From Anthonomus grandis grandis (taxonomy: Eukaryota; Arthropoda; Insecta; Coleoptera; Curculionidae): 64,000 nucleotides of DNA. The notes below the pieces were generated by a model. It saw only the letters and a list, made by a program, of their open reading frames with translations, did no database searches and was not told where the DNA came from. Each line of letters starts with the position of its first letter. Position 1 is the first letter of the stretch. The stretch lies in contig NC_065552.1 in assembly GCF_022605725.1 (NCBI RefSeq), forward strand, positions 16,696,785 to 16,760,784, read 5' to 3'. The position numbers and the translations under genes were made by a program. Positions 57,701 through 64,000 of this stretch are shown one piece after another.

Positions 57701-60700
57701 TGTATATCTTAGGCTTAATTTTTGAAATTTTTTGCATGATCTTCAGATATTAAATTAATGGTAGAAACAAAAAAAACCCGATTGCATCACATTTTTCCAG
57801 AATTGGAAGCGCAAACAAGTTTTCAACAGCAAAAGGGCCTTAAAACATTTGATCTTTACTGTATTTGAAGATCTAACTAGAGAGCGTTATGAGTTCTTAA
57901 TCAAAGAAATCTGAGTATTAACATTTTGCCAACTACAGATATACATAATCATATTATTTTATTTGTGTGTAAGAGGTGACTTTTTCCGTATGAAATTAGG
58001 GCTAAGTTAAGATCATAATATTCACTCAGTTAACATAAATATTTGCTGACGTATTAACTCGCTTTCCTATAAAGGTTAGGGAATCGATCATTACGCATAG
58101 TGAGGTGCTTAAAGGCGAAATATGGCAATGTGCGCTCTGCTACTCGCTTGCTACGTAATTTTTAGGACATTAGCGTGGATTGAATATTTAAGAAGATGCG
58201 CAACCTTGGACTCCATAGACACCGACAACAATGGACAAAAATGTACTTTCAAACGTACCCGACAATGGGATGGCGACATCGTCGCGTCGGTCTAAGTGAA
58301 CCCGCTAATTTTGCCAAAAGCGTGTGCCAACCTGTTTTGCATCATCCGCCCTGAAAACTCGGACGCTTTGAGCTGATATCACGAACTTAATAAATATACC
58401 TGGACTCCTAATACATAGGGCCACCATACCCAAAAATGACCACTGCACACTTGGCCGCCTTTTTTATAGTGGTTGTGTCCTTTTGATGTGTTGGTCACTC
58501 TGAACATTTTTAGTGTTGCCAACAAAAAATATATTAAATATCATTAATGAAGTTGACGACGCTGACGTTTGACGTGTGACCTGTCACGAACTAAATAATT
58601 TTTTTTCATTGACATTAACCGATTCCAAGCGGTCTATCGGTAATTACCGTTCCTAAATGGTATTAACCCAACACGTCCAAGCGGTTATAGTTATAACCGC
58701 TAACAAATGACAATTTCCGTATAATACAAATAACAAATGACTGTAAAAACAGACAAATTATTTCCTTTTTAAAAATGACACAAAATTTATTATGGCTAAT
58801 AGGTTTTCTTTTTTGATATTTATGTTTAAGAACTAATTACATATAATAATACTGGCGTCTGGGGTATTATTTAAAAACAAACAAAATTATGATAGTGACA
58901 GCTGACAAATTACGAAGTTACTTCAACCAAACACGTCCAAGCGGACACGATTGGTTATGTTATAAAGGGACTGTTCAAGGTGAACCAAGGGCTTAACCGC
59001 GGTTAAAACCGATAGATCGCTTGGAATCGGTTATTGTTTTTAAACCATCATTGGGATTTTAAAAACACGATTCGACACGATCACTCAATATGACTGATTC
59101 TAAATAACATTTTCAATTGTGAGTATAGCGGATTGCCTACTTTTGGCGATTTGTAAACGACGCTTGGGTATATCGTCTTCAGCAGGCCATGTAGCTTCCT
59201 CCTTATTTAATACGTGGATAATGTATCAACATTCTTATTCGTATTTGATTTACTGTTTCTCAAAACCGAATTATTGTGAATTGTCTGTCTGTGGTGTTTA
59301 TGATAGAATAATATATAGATGGATAAATGGTCCAAAAAAATCCAAGCTTTTCAAATTTCTTCTTTAATTGTCAAAGTTTCGGCCTATATTAGGCCTTCTT
59401 CAGAGCACTACAAAATTTAAAAAAACATAGTAAAAACATATATATACAAGTCAAAACGGTATGTTATACAGAGGTCAAAAAAATAATTATCAATAATTTT
59501 TAACACAAATTAAACACAAATTAAATAAGTATATTAAAACTAAGAAGAGTTGTGGTTAAAATTAAAAAAATAAATTTACTTAAACATTTAAATATACTTA
59601 CAACAGAAACATCAAAGCTCTTCGTTTAATTCTAATAAATAGAACATAGTGGTTTCATATGATTGTATGCGGTTTATTTGTTGTTGAGGAAACCTGTTGG
59701 TGCGTAAGTAACAATGTACTTAACAATAATTAATTATATTTTACTTCTGGGCTCTAATTTTTAAGGTGTTATTATCTAAACAAAATAATTTTTTTTTGTT
59801 TGCTTTTTTTATGTTATAGTTATAAATATTTTGAGATAAGTAATATATTTAAGTATGTTTTTAAATGTTGTTTATGGTTATACAAGGAGGTTATTTGAAG
59901 AGTATTCAAATTTGATTTTTGGTTTTTATTAGACTGATTAAATTTACGTGATGTAAGGATGTGATTAAGTTGTCAGTATCTTGTTTTTTGTTTACATTGT
60001 TTTGATGTTTTTTTTTATGATTATCATTTCTGAGATTATTCTTTTCTTATAGTTATTTAGGATGTCGATGATCTTTACCTTTTCAAAATTAAATTGGTGT
60101 CTGTTTGCGGCATGTTCTGCAAGAGCTGTTTTATTTTTTGACCTTAATAGTATTTCAGATTGAACGCTTCTTTTGTGTTCCGTTATCCTAGTTTTTAAAT
60201 AAAGACCTGTTTCACCTATATATACACCTTGACAGTTAGAGCATGGAATTTTGTAAACAACACCACTTAGTAGTTCTTTGGGTGTTGGCATTTTTTGTCT
60301 ACTATACAGGGTGTTAGTAAATAGGTGCGAGTTCAGGGGGTGATTCTGCATGGAAAAATAATGACAGTTTATTATGCAGTGCTTTCATTTCAAAACGATC
60401 CACCAAATACTTGTCCAAATGTTGTGACCTGTTGCTTCAAAGTAGCTCGTTAACTCTTTTTGTTTTGACCCAAGATCTTCTTATAGTTGTGAATATCGTT
60501 CCCTTGTTATCGGTATCGTTCCTTTTGTTCTTCTGTATGCTTGTTATCACGTTTTTCTTGCTCCTTTTTAAAATATAGTTTAGGCTCAGTAAGTCTTCAT
60601 TTATGACCATGGTCATGGCGAAATAGTTCAAAATAATTATACTCCTAGCTGGATTCGGGAGAACATTCAGAGAACATAAGGCCACTAAACGATTCTCGCA

Positions 60701-63293
60701 TATAGATTTACATAAAAAAGTGATTTTTAAGCTTCCACTGTCGTCATTTGAAGAATTATAAGAATTTTTAATAGTCTTAGTTTCTTGAAGTGACCGAGAT
60801 AAATTATTTTTAATAATTAATTTTAAAAATAAAACTGCCCTTTTCATAGATCTACAATCCGCCCAGGAATAAATGATTGATAATTCAGTTCTTAAACGCT
60901 CTTTAAGCCTGGTTAAGAGGAATATGTTAAATCTAAAATTTCATCAGGGAAATTACCACAGTATGCTTAAAATTTATTTGAGTGAAATAGAGTGGCAGCA
61001 GATACATGTTTTTTAAATGCAAATCGATCTTTGGCAGGCTCATCAAAATAAAAAAAATTTGCCAACCTCAGGTATATCTTTCTTTATCAGCAATATTATA
61101 TTCTCTTCAAAAATGTATATTTTGTTGTTAATTTTCAGATAATTTGTTGTTTTTAGTTCGTTGTACTATTACATGGGCTAAGCCAAAAAGTAAAATTTTC
61201 ATCTAGAAATGGTGAGATTTGTAGATCTTTGTGTAATGTTATAGTCTAATGGGATAGAGACATTTATTATAAGACATTGTGCTTTCTTATCTTTTGGCTT
61301 TCATTTATCTTTTTTTATATATTTTGTATTCCATATAAGTCTGGGCTGTCGACTACTGGATCTGGTTCGTGTTCGTACCAATTGTCTTCTACTTTTATTT
61401 TGTAGGGCTTACATATATGCCAATGTAGTTGCTTCGCCACTTTGTTATATTAGTATTCTTTTTTGGCCCAGATAGGACAGCCAAATGCTAAATTTTTTAA
61501 ATTTTTTTTTATGGTAAACACAAGCACAAGAGGAAAGTCCTATGTCACTCTTGGAGTGGTGCTTGCGCGAAGATATTTGTGGGCATTTATCTTGAATCGC
61601 TGCAGGTTGTATGCGTCGGGAAATATGTGAGGTGGAAGCCCGTAAAAATGGTGGAAAAATGATGTGTTGTCCTACTAAAAGAGCTGAAAAGTCGACATTT
61701 TATGACTTTAATAATTTTAAATAATTTATTGCTAAAGCCTGGTATTGATAAGCTATTTTAAACGATTCGATTTCTGCTTTTATATTTGATTTTACGAGCC
61801 ATGTCCACTCTGATTGACGATTTCTTCGTATGCTTTCTTTGCTATTTGGCCATGTAAAAGCTTGGCATTCCATTTTGTTATTAGCATTTCTGCTATCTCT
61901 CTCTTTATTTTCTGTTTTATCCTTTTGACTCTACTTGTTTTAGGTTTATTCGTGTTTGAGTCTCCTATATAAGTAAGTTGGTGTTCATTTTTGGCTCTGT
62001 GGTACACTATGCTTAGATATTTGTCTTTTTATTTCAGTTTTAGGTAGTGTAAAAGTCCATTTTGGCAATGTTTTAGGTAGTTTCCAAATTTGTCATACCT
62101 ATCTTTCTTTCTTGTCTTGCGATATAGAGCCTATCGACGTCTGTTCACGAGTGCAGTGCGCATTGTACGAAGTTTTTATTTGTGGATATGTAGTTTTGTG
62201 AGTCTCTGTCTCTGTCTGGATTCATTTTATTATGTCGATGCTATATTATTATTATAGTACCTATGTTTTCTATCGAAAAATTAAATCGATCACATAATTT
62301 GTCCGAAAAATATTTTTTTAATAGAAAATTCCGGCTATCTACCTAAACTTCAAGCTCATGGCGGAGCGTTGTTACTAGCTGAGCATGTTTGCATATTACT
62401 GTATTCCTGAAAATTACGTTTGACATTGTCTTACTTGAGTATAAACGAGAGGTACACTAATCCAATCAAATGCCAACATCTCAGCACATTTTGTTCTAAA
62501 ATTGTTTATTTGGTCCAAAATACCTCTAACTGAAGAGTCATCTCGTATAATACCTTCATGTCGTGCTCTAGTCGTGACATTAGCCGCCCAAGCTAACGGT
62601 AGCCTAAAAAGGAATATATCGTGTGGTAATATAATGACGCATCAATTGCTTTTAATTTTACCAATTTTTTGAATAATTTGGATATTCTTTATCCAAATCT
62701 TCTATAATTCTCTTTTCCTCTTTGGTAAGTAGTCCGGAATCGACCAAATGATTTAATGTAGGAAATCGCTTTTTTACTTTAGGAGACATCATTGTAAGAG
62801 TTATTGTAAAAGCTACACAAATGTAGCGTACTATCGTACGTCGTACAATTCTAGCACGTTCATCCTGAAAAGAAAAGTCATAATAATCAGTTTTACTTTT
62901 ATATATATATTTGAGACTATTTTACCTGTCCTTTTATACAAGCACCAACAATAATAGCTAAGTTATCAGGTGCTGGTATACAAGTAAACTGATTCCACCA
63001 TCTGCTATAGACAATATTTACAAAAAAACCTAATACAAAACTTAATGGTATCAAGCTGACATTTTTTGCACAGTAGTTTACCATTTTAACAAAGTACCTA
63101 AAAATTATGTATAGTGTTTTATACTTGAATTATTACATAAGTAGACTATGTAATATAGAATAGAAATAAATTTAAATTTTACCCTTTTGTTGTTTCATCC
63201 ATAGCATATAAATAACTAAGATTAAGTACATAATAGATGCTTAAGAATAACAACAGATCAGCCCAAACAATTTTATAGATGCTTCCCCTCCAC
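36556..63293 (-). CDS. Bestrophin chloride channel, nine exons in window
   Basis: A bestrophin, which forms a pentameric calcium-activated anion channel in the plasma membrane. Exons from the 5' side: 63,293-63,183; 63,097-62,926; 62,864-62,662; 62,603-62,435; 51,801-51,571; 37,364-37,173; 37,112-37,079; 36,965-36,856; 36,777-36,556. All splice sites are GT-AG and phases agree; in-window coding is about 480 residues. Conserved features: WRGSIYK near the N-terminus, IPLSFVLGFFV (pore neck) and RWWNQ, WISVPLVYTQ, and the calcium-clasp segment NPFGEDDDDF followed by IDRN. The first coding exon (about 25 residues, usually MT.TY.) lies beyond 64,000. The C-terminal tail is short, about 140 residues after the calcium clasp, with a Lys/Glu-rich coiled-coil-like end. 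Introns of 14.2 and 10.6 kb are full of transposons. Which paralogue it is cannot be decided. Confidence 0.93.
36856..36965 (-). CDS. Bestrophin tail exon
   Basis: Encodes SLWSAVTNVLFLRERRNNGY, then HLKRIAIDDNIDFFDE. It is in the variable C-terminal tail; the support is splice sites and phase. Confidence 0.75.
37079..37112 (-). CDS. Bestrophin micro-exon, 34 nt
   Basis: Encodes ANLHNHNHPQK (last codon split). It is supported by the ATTTTAG acceptor, the GTAAGT donor and exact phase agreement with both neighbours, not by conservation. Confidence 0.7.
37173..37364 (-). CDS. Bestrophin exon (post-clasp)
   Basis: Encodes VCYLLVDKIHQDHPKLMKDY then YWQQTAPDSLPFTVASQQYM, matching the family segment V.E.H.D.P...KD.YW. 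Confidence 0.92.
37828..37920 (+). mobile_element. Penelope fragment, left of hAT
   Basis: GTGCTCGAGTGAGAGTTTC, then TGCATTTTACATTGGACGGA, is the plus-strand equivalent of the GIY-YIG region of the Penelope copy at 16,780-16,890. It is cut at 37,920 by the hAT terminus. Confidence 0.7.
37921..41030 (-). mobile_element. hAT transposon inserted in a Penelope element
   Basis: The left end CAGGGCCGAGCCTAGGGC starts at 37,921 and has the usual hAT CAGGG form. The element carries a TTF-finger hAT transposase on the minus strand. The same Penelope copy is recognisable on both sides. No matching right TIR was found, so the right limit (40,900-41,040) is estimated. Confidence 0.65.
38267..40857 (-). 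pseudogene. hAT transposase with TTF-type zinc finger, ZMYM1-like
   Basis: The N-terminus at 40,857 reads MADGRKRLSGSQYRKRKLEK, followed by a low-complexity Gln/Pro stretch. DPAYWPEILTDNIKLLILGI follows. 40,430-40,190 gives the TTF zinc-finger block (RTWLIYSKSKDSVYCFPCKL, then DWRHLSRTLERHETSKGH). 39,946-39,416 gives the DUF4371-like core (YFSIILDCTPDVSHQEQITI, DMRGQGYDNRANMKGKHNGL, CAAHSLNLVV). 39,260-38,967 is the helical insert, and 38,734-38,267 is the C-terminal dimerisation block (VTVAHGERSFSKLKLIKNYL, RLSNLSIISIEEDI). All domains are in order, but stops and frameshifts separate them, so it is inactive. Confidence 0.82.
40960..41250 (+). mobile_element. Penelope 3' end with hammerhead-like hairpin
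   Basis: CTGATGATGGACACCGCTGT continuing GTCCGAAAC at 41,107-41,135 is a CTGATGA, hairpin (GGACAC/GTGTCC), GAAAC arrangement. Downstream ACGACTCCACTGCC and CTATTTCTTCAC match the end of the minus-strand Penelope at 16,020-16,190. It is the right-hand part of the copy split by the hAT. Confidence 0.65.
41540..41900 (-). pseudogene. Possible MADF/Myb-SANT-like fragment
   Basis: The minus strand reads ERKNYEYTGYLYKTYRLERK, then NRKTLLFDEIDEIFKAKDKV and TPAILINSICNEDIVPNIHK. The FDEIDEIF block resembles the W.YFEEMD.IF part of transposon-associated Myb/SANT-like DNA-binding proteins. Interrupted by stops; a weak call. Confidence 0.3.
41901..44590. other. Bestrophin intron, no gene recognised
   Basis: AT-rich. 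ACAGGGTGTTGCAAAAGG at 44,005 looks like a transposon terminus without a visible partner. The open frame at 44,081-44,284 is low complexity. Confidence 0.4.
45645..46547. mobile_element. PIF/Harbinger-type element, 903 bp, 3-bp CTG duplication
   Basis: The ends are GGGCCGTATTTTTGAAACCA and its inverse at the right, with CTG immediately outside both (45,642-45,644 and 46,548-46,550). Many CGAATGCGAA/TTCGCATACG-type subterminal repeats occur on both sides. The 3-bp duplication and a Myb-like ORF fit PIF/Harbinger. No nuclease gene is present. Confidence 0.75.
45928..46134 (+). CDS. Myb/SANT-like protein of Harbinger-type element, 68 aa
   Basis: A small open frame inside the 903-bp element. Residues 10-60 read FVWSEQKKELISFMEEHPEL, then KSGKFTQNVPAKTAQALWIK and VADRLHSLE, resembling the Myb/SANT-like (MADF-like) DNA-binding domain. 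Autonomous Harbinger elements encode such a domain next to their nuclease. It is short, ending soon after the third helix at TAA 46,134, so it is either a truncated regulator or a remnant. A start further upstream is possible but unsupported. Confidence 0.55.
   Translation: MNSNNKKYCGFVWSEQKKELISFMEEHPELKSGKFTQNVPAKTAQALWIKVADRLHSLEHIKSTSILS
46568..47036 (-). pseudogene. THAP-domain gene fragment, interrupted by Harbinger element
   Basis: From the ATG at 47,036: FKCKAPTCSNTYYWPIED, then KIFFKFPESNIIGRSEWFKI and IRCYLCQDHFNDISF, a C2CH THAP finger with its central Trp. HLRKC follows, and a one-base frameshift near 46,795 leads to VPIAGPSIIQNAPVLVEAQV, where VPIAG stands for the AVPT motif. 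The downstream part runs to about 46,560, where the 903-bp Harbinger-type element interrupts it; 45,644-45,560 may be its continuation. It probably belongs to a P-type transposon or a decayed host gene. Confidence 0.6.
47407..48049. other. Bestrophin intron, nothing recognised
   Basis: Very AT-rich, with no gene or repeat I can support. Confidence 0.4.
48050..50110 (-). pseudogene. P-element-like transposase, same family as 6,134-9,240
   Basis: Minus-strand copy closely similar to P element A and lacking the mariner. From 50,110: VPESSDSGIEDVQIFRF-type start, LPRFNNFKETVYQKPEFKAL. 49,404-48,916 gives VCALLFDEIVLKPKLDYNQY, with the acidic catalytic block deleted in copy A, VALVCDQRPNNRSALKDLGA, and FTIFDVPYLIKQLRNNLLNP, the core of P transposases. 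48,563-48,240 holds the acidic C-terminal region. Stops between the blocks and no THAP exon upstream show it is 5'-truncated and dead. The region 48,050-48,200 preserves the empty site matching the mariner junctions at 9,290 and 11,218. Confidence 0.75.
50215..50530 (-). pseudogene. PIF/Harbinger nuclease fragment
   Basis: The minus strand reads HLVLLLVDLNYKFIAIDVGA, then SSNGNIFKHC, and after a frame change ALPDKTLAVNNVILPHVIIG, then DKTISLYTYMI. These match DA.Y.F..VDVG..G..SDG..F and the LP....PYV.VGDEAF..L.P segment of the DDE_Tnp_4 nuclease. The expected Asp/Glu of GDEAF is changed to GDKTI. A degenerate fragment only. Confidence 0.55.
50531..51570. other. Bestrophin intron, unresolved remnant
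   Basis: Minus-strand translations are broken and show no clear family; it may include the N-terminal part of the Harbinger remnant. Confidence 0.35.
51571..51801 (-). CDS. Bestrophin exon (calcium clasp)
   Basis: Encodes VVTIAVYSYFLVTVIGNQFI, then PVLEFFFYMGWLKVAETLIN and PFGEDDDDFDVVWMIDRNIQ. A transposon ends 40 nt upstream of its acceptor. Confidence 0.95.
52219..52476 (-). CDS. Unknown 85-aa open frame in the nested element
   Basis: Starts MTSLPTIQGDRPILKDLLKN and ends near DKSASAGSV; Lys-rich, no membrane segment. I do not recognise it. It could be a captured gene fragment or chance. Confidence 0.25.
   Translation of the reverse strand: MTSLPTIQGDRPILKDLLKNTSKVIQKQHKKLFGYGPVILKISGIERDRQSLAQPKVGIARTQVFYLSLIDWLKRGDKSASAGSV
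52594..52899 (+). CDS. Unknown 101-aa open frame in the nested element
   Basis: After a cysteine/hydrophobic start the product contains an acidic Ser-rich stretch (NNKSDLDSELDLHSSDSSF). No family was recognised. The downstream stop at 52,897-52,899 is followed by AT-rich sequence. It could be an exon of a degenerate transposon gene or chance. Confidence 0.25.
   Translation: MCFFNLCLWICFGIIPKDLKMFRHWENMANEEESVCAGLGRPWVHQKNNNICDENNKSDLDSELDLHSSDSSFSSVEEAKRSKGSRSYILTVVLGSSILKM
55415..56359. other. Bestrophin intron, nothing recognised
   Basis: AT-rich, with no open frame or repeat supportable. Confidence 0.4.
56360..57590 (-). pseudogene. Non-LTR retrotransposon RT remnant
   Basis: Minus-strand pieces in order: QNIPQDLNRYFSTVS (57,380), a QGS-type block with SLLYSLFVW near 56,720, RYFAFVNDKILVYNGKKPS at 56,650 where ADD has become VND, and KTKYINFKARNKILGDLN, then KTNKYLGIMLDEYFK at 56,500-56,400, the RT thumb. 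The Lys-rich ORF at 57,586-57,404 may be the upstream linker. Heavily broken. Confidence 0.6.
57591..58379. other. Bestrophin intron, nothing recognised
   Basis: No gene supported. A GC-richer stretch lies at 58,240-58,350 just before the MITE end. Confidence 0.35.
58380..59325. mobile_element. Second copy of the P-type MITE, inverted and truncated
   Basis: Begins CACGAACTTAATAAATATAC at 58,380 and follows, in reverse orientation, the MITE at 24,908-25,636. 59,120-59,320 is the complement of 25,255-25,452. It is interrupted by a 414-bp MITE at 58,618-59,031 and cut off near 59,325 where Penelope sequence starts. Confidence 0.78.
58618..59031. mobile_element. 414-bp MITE with TA duplication
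   Basis: The ends are ACCGATTCCAAGCGGTCTAT and the complement ending GGAATCGGT, flanked by TA on both sides. The unit AACACGTCCAAGCGG recurs at about 58,670 and 58,930 in direct orientation, and TAACCGCGGTTAA at 58,993 is a palindrome. No coding capacity. Confidence 0.75.
59326..60860 (-). mobile_element. Penelope-like element (copy 4), 5'-truncated
   Basis: A minus-strand Penelope copy with an intact-looking endonuclease frame at 60,351-59,992 and a 3' end near 59,350-59,410. That end reads on the minus strand CTGAAGAAGGCCTAATATAG, then GCCGAAAC. Upstream of 60,437 only fragmentary frames remain. Confidence 0.65.
59992..60351 (-). CDS. Penelope GIY-YIG endonuclease domain, open 119 codons
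   Basis: The GIY-YIG endonuclease is used by Penelope elements to nick target DNA. Residues 28-50 read LSGVVYKIPCSNCQGVYIGE, then TGLYLKTRITEHKRSV: VVY and YIG are the paired motif, the Arg of KTRITEHK is the catalytic arginine, and CSNC is the typical cysteine pair. KTALAEHAANRHQFNFEKVK follows with the conserved His, then an amphipathic tail to the stop at 59,992. It is the best preserved Penelope endonuclease in the window, but the RT part upstream is not intact and a stop lies just before the domain (PPELAPIY then stop), so the whole protein is not made. Confidence 0.75.
   Translation of the reverse strand: MQNHPLNSHLFTNTLYSRQKMPTPKELLSGVVYKIPCSNCQGVYIGETGLYLKTRITEHKRSVQSEILLRSKNKTALAEHAANRHQFNFEKVKIIDILNNYKKRIISEMIIIKKNIKTM
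61190..62040 (-). pseudogene. Non-LTR retroelement C-terminal (post-RT) region, degenerate
   Basis: The minus strand reads EMLITKWNAKLLHGQIAKKA (from 61,920), WLVKSNIKAEIESFKIAYQY then QALAINYLK, and nearer 61,430 KVAKQLHWHICKPYKIKVED and NWYEHEPDPVVDS. KKAQCLIINVSIPLDYNI follows near 61,270. Together these follow the order W..K.LHGQ, WL..G.LK.ETE....AAQDQAL, LHW.IC..Y......W..H.P..V, LIIDV..P.D found after the RT of some invertebrate LINE-like elements. Many stops. The exact clade is uncertain. Confidence 0.45.
62435..62603 (-). CDS. Bestrophin exon (WISVPLVYTQ)
   Basis: Encodes LPLAWAANVTTRARHEGIIR, then ILDQINNFRTKC and AFDWISVPLVYTQ. It is too short to stand out as an open frame but is unambiguous by family and phase. 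The donor is GTAAGA. Confidence 0.93.
62662..62864 (-). CDS. Bestrophin exon (cytosolic helices)
   Basis: Encodes DERARIVRRTIVRYICVAFT, then SPKVKKRFPTLNHLVDSGLL and IIEDLDKEYPNYSKNW. The last Trp codon is split with the next exon. Confidence 0.94.
62926..63097 (-). CDS. Bestrophin exon (pore neck)
   Basis: Encodes YFVKMVNYCAKNVSLIPLSF, then VLGFFVNIVYSRWWNQFTCI. It includes the Ile/Phe/Phe neck positions and RWWNQ. Confidence 0.94.
63183..63293 (-). CDS. Bestrophin exon (first in window)
   Basis: Encodes WRGSIYKIVWADLLLFLSIY then YVLNLSYLYAMDETTKG, the first membrane helix. The acceptor is TTTCAG and the donor GTAAAA. Confidence 0.92.
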
Positions 63294-64000
63294 CTGAAAG
63301 GTTAAATTATTAGTTTCTCATTAATTTCAATCAATGTTTTTTATCTAGCTAGATCTATAATCCAAATACTAATTTCAACTAATAAAAGTAGTTTTCGTGT
63401 TTCAAAGAGAGGTCTTAGATTTCAAAATTAAACGTTACAGTGTACAGTTTTTTTACTCCTAGTTTTATAGACAAAGACAGAATTTTAAATTTATGGAGTG
63501 ATTGGAAATAATCTAAGTCTAAACATCTAACTAAGGGTAAATAGGTTCAAAAGTAATATTAGGGTATGAAATAAATATGTTTGAGAATACTAATATAATA
63601 GATATAAGTATACAAACTGCTTTTACATAATAATAAGTAATATGATTTTAAGTAAAAAGAACTTAATAAACATCAAAAAGCCATTTTTACCATTGAATCC
63701 TACTCTACTTTTTGTTGAAGTTATTAAATTATATCAGAGATAGCTCTACTCTTTTAAATAAAATATATTTAAAGTCTCTACCTAGAATTACACGTTAGAG
63801 AATTCTCTTCTTATGATTTATTAAGGGGCTAGGTTTAAAGAAAACAGATGTAAGATTATCTGCGTAATTATAATGTCTAGGCCAATTTTACCTCATTGTG
63901 TAAGTAATGCAAATTTATATATGATTTAGTATGTAGGAGTAAGCAATCAGATTAAGATCTTGGAAATTGTTGTATTTATTTACAGTAAGCAACCTTGCAA
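63294..64000. other. Bestrophin 5' intron, no gene seen
   Basis: No start-codon exon with the expected MT.TY..VA motif is present on the minus strand, so the first coding exon lies outside the window. Confidence 0.6.

Noticed and set aside
60437..60847. Minus-strand frame of 136 codons upstream of Penelope GIY-YIG
   Set aside because: No Penelope RT block can be matched; it was left only as part of the approximate element extent.
1..64000. tRNA, rRNA and CRISPR features
   Set aside because: No T-loop/A-box B-box tRNA pattern, rRNA-like segment or regularly spaced repeat array was seen by eye on either strand.

Overview
This looks like an AT-rich insect nuclear genome. Two conserved eukaryotic genes can be rebuilt exon by exon on the minus strand: the splicing factor RBM22 and a bestrophin chloride channel. 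Both have GT-AG introns, and the introns and the gap between the genes are packed with transposable elements: Penelope-like, CR1/Jockey-type LINEs, P/THAP, Tc1/mariner, piggyBac, hAT, PIF/Harbinger and several non-autonomous inverted-repeat elements. The host proteins look insect-like. The order (beetle or other) cannot be fixed from this window. I found no tRNA, rRNA or CRISPR.

Layout. 1-14,630 appears to be the last intron of RBM22, whose proline-rich tail exon was not found and probably lies before position 1. It holds a dead piggyBac, a dead mariner-type copy, a rearranged Penelope element, a P element (about 5,930-11,300) split by an intact DD41D mariner (9,291-11,217), and a second P-type transposase on the minus strand. 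14,631-24,196 carries six RBM22 exons. Its second intron (15,578-23,943) holds a Penelope element that is itself split by a LINE. 24,197-36,555 is intergenic: a 729-bp P-type MITE with an 8-bp target duplication, a 1.9-kb inverted-repeat element, a third P/THAP element, and a 4.7-kb CR1-like LINE ending close to the bestrophin stop codon. 36,556-64,000 is bestrophin, with nine exons in the window and the first coding exon beyond 64,000. Its two giant introns (37,365-51,570 and 51,802-62,434) contain hAT, Harbinger, THAP/P, Penelope, LINE and foldback elements.

How it fits together. The two host genes show no sign of shared function; they are adjacent genes in the same orientation. The rest is a record of nested insertions: mariner in P element, LINE in Penelope, hAT in Penelope, a 2.0-kb unclassified TIR element inside a long-arm foldback element, a Harbinger-type element in a THAP gene, and a 414-bp MITE in a P-type MITE. 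Only the mariner transposase looks fully intact; nearly every other transposon gene is frameshifted or deleted. The less familiar material is the foldback family starting TACCGGGTG, the unclassified element nested in it, and the P-type MITE family.
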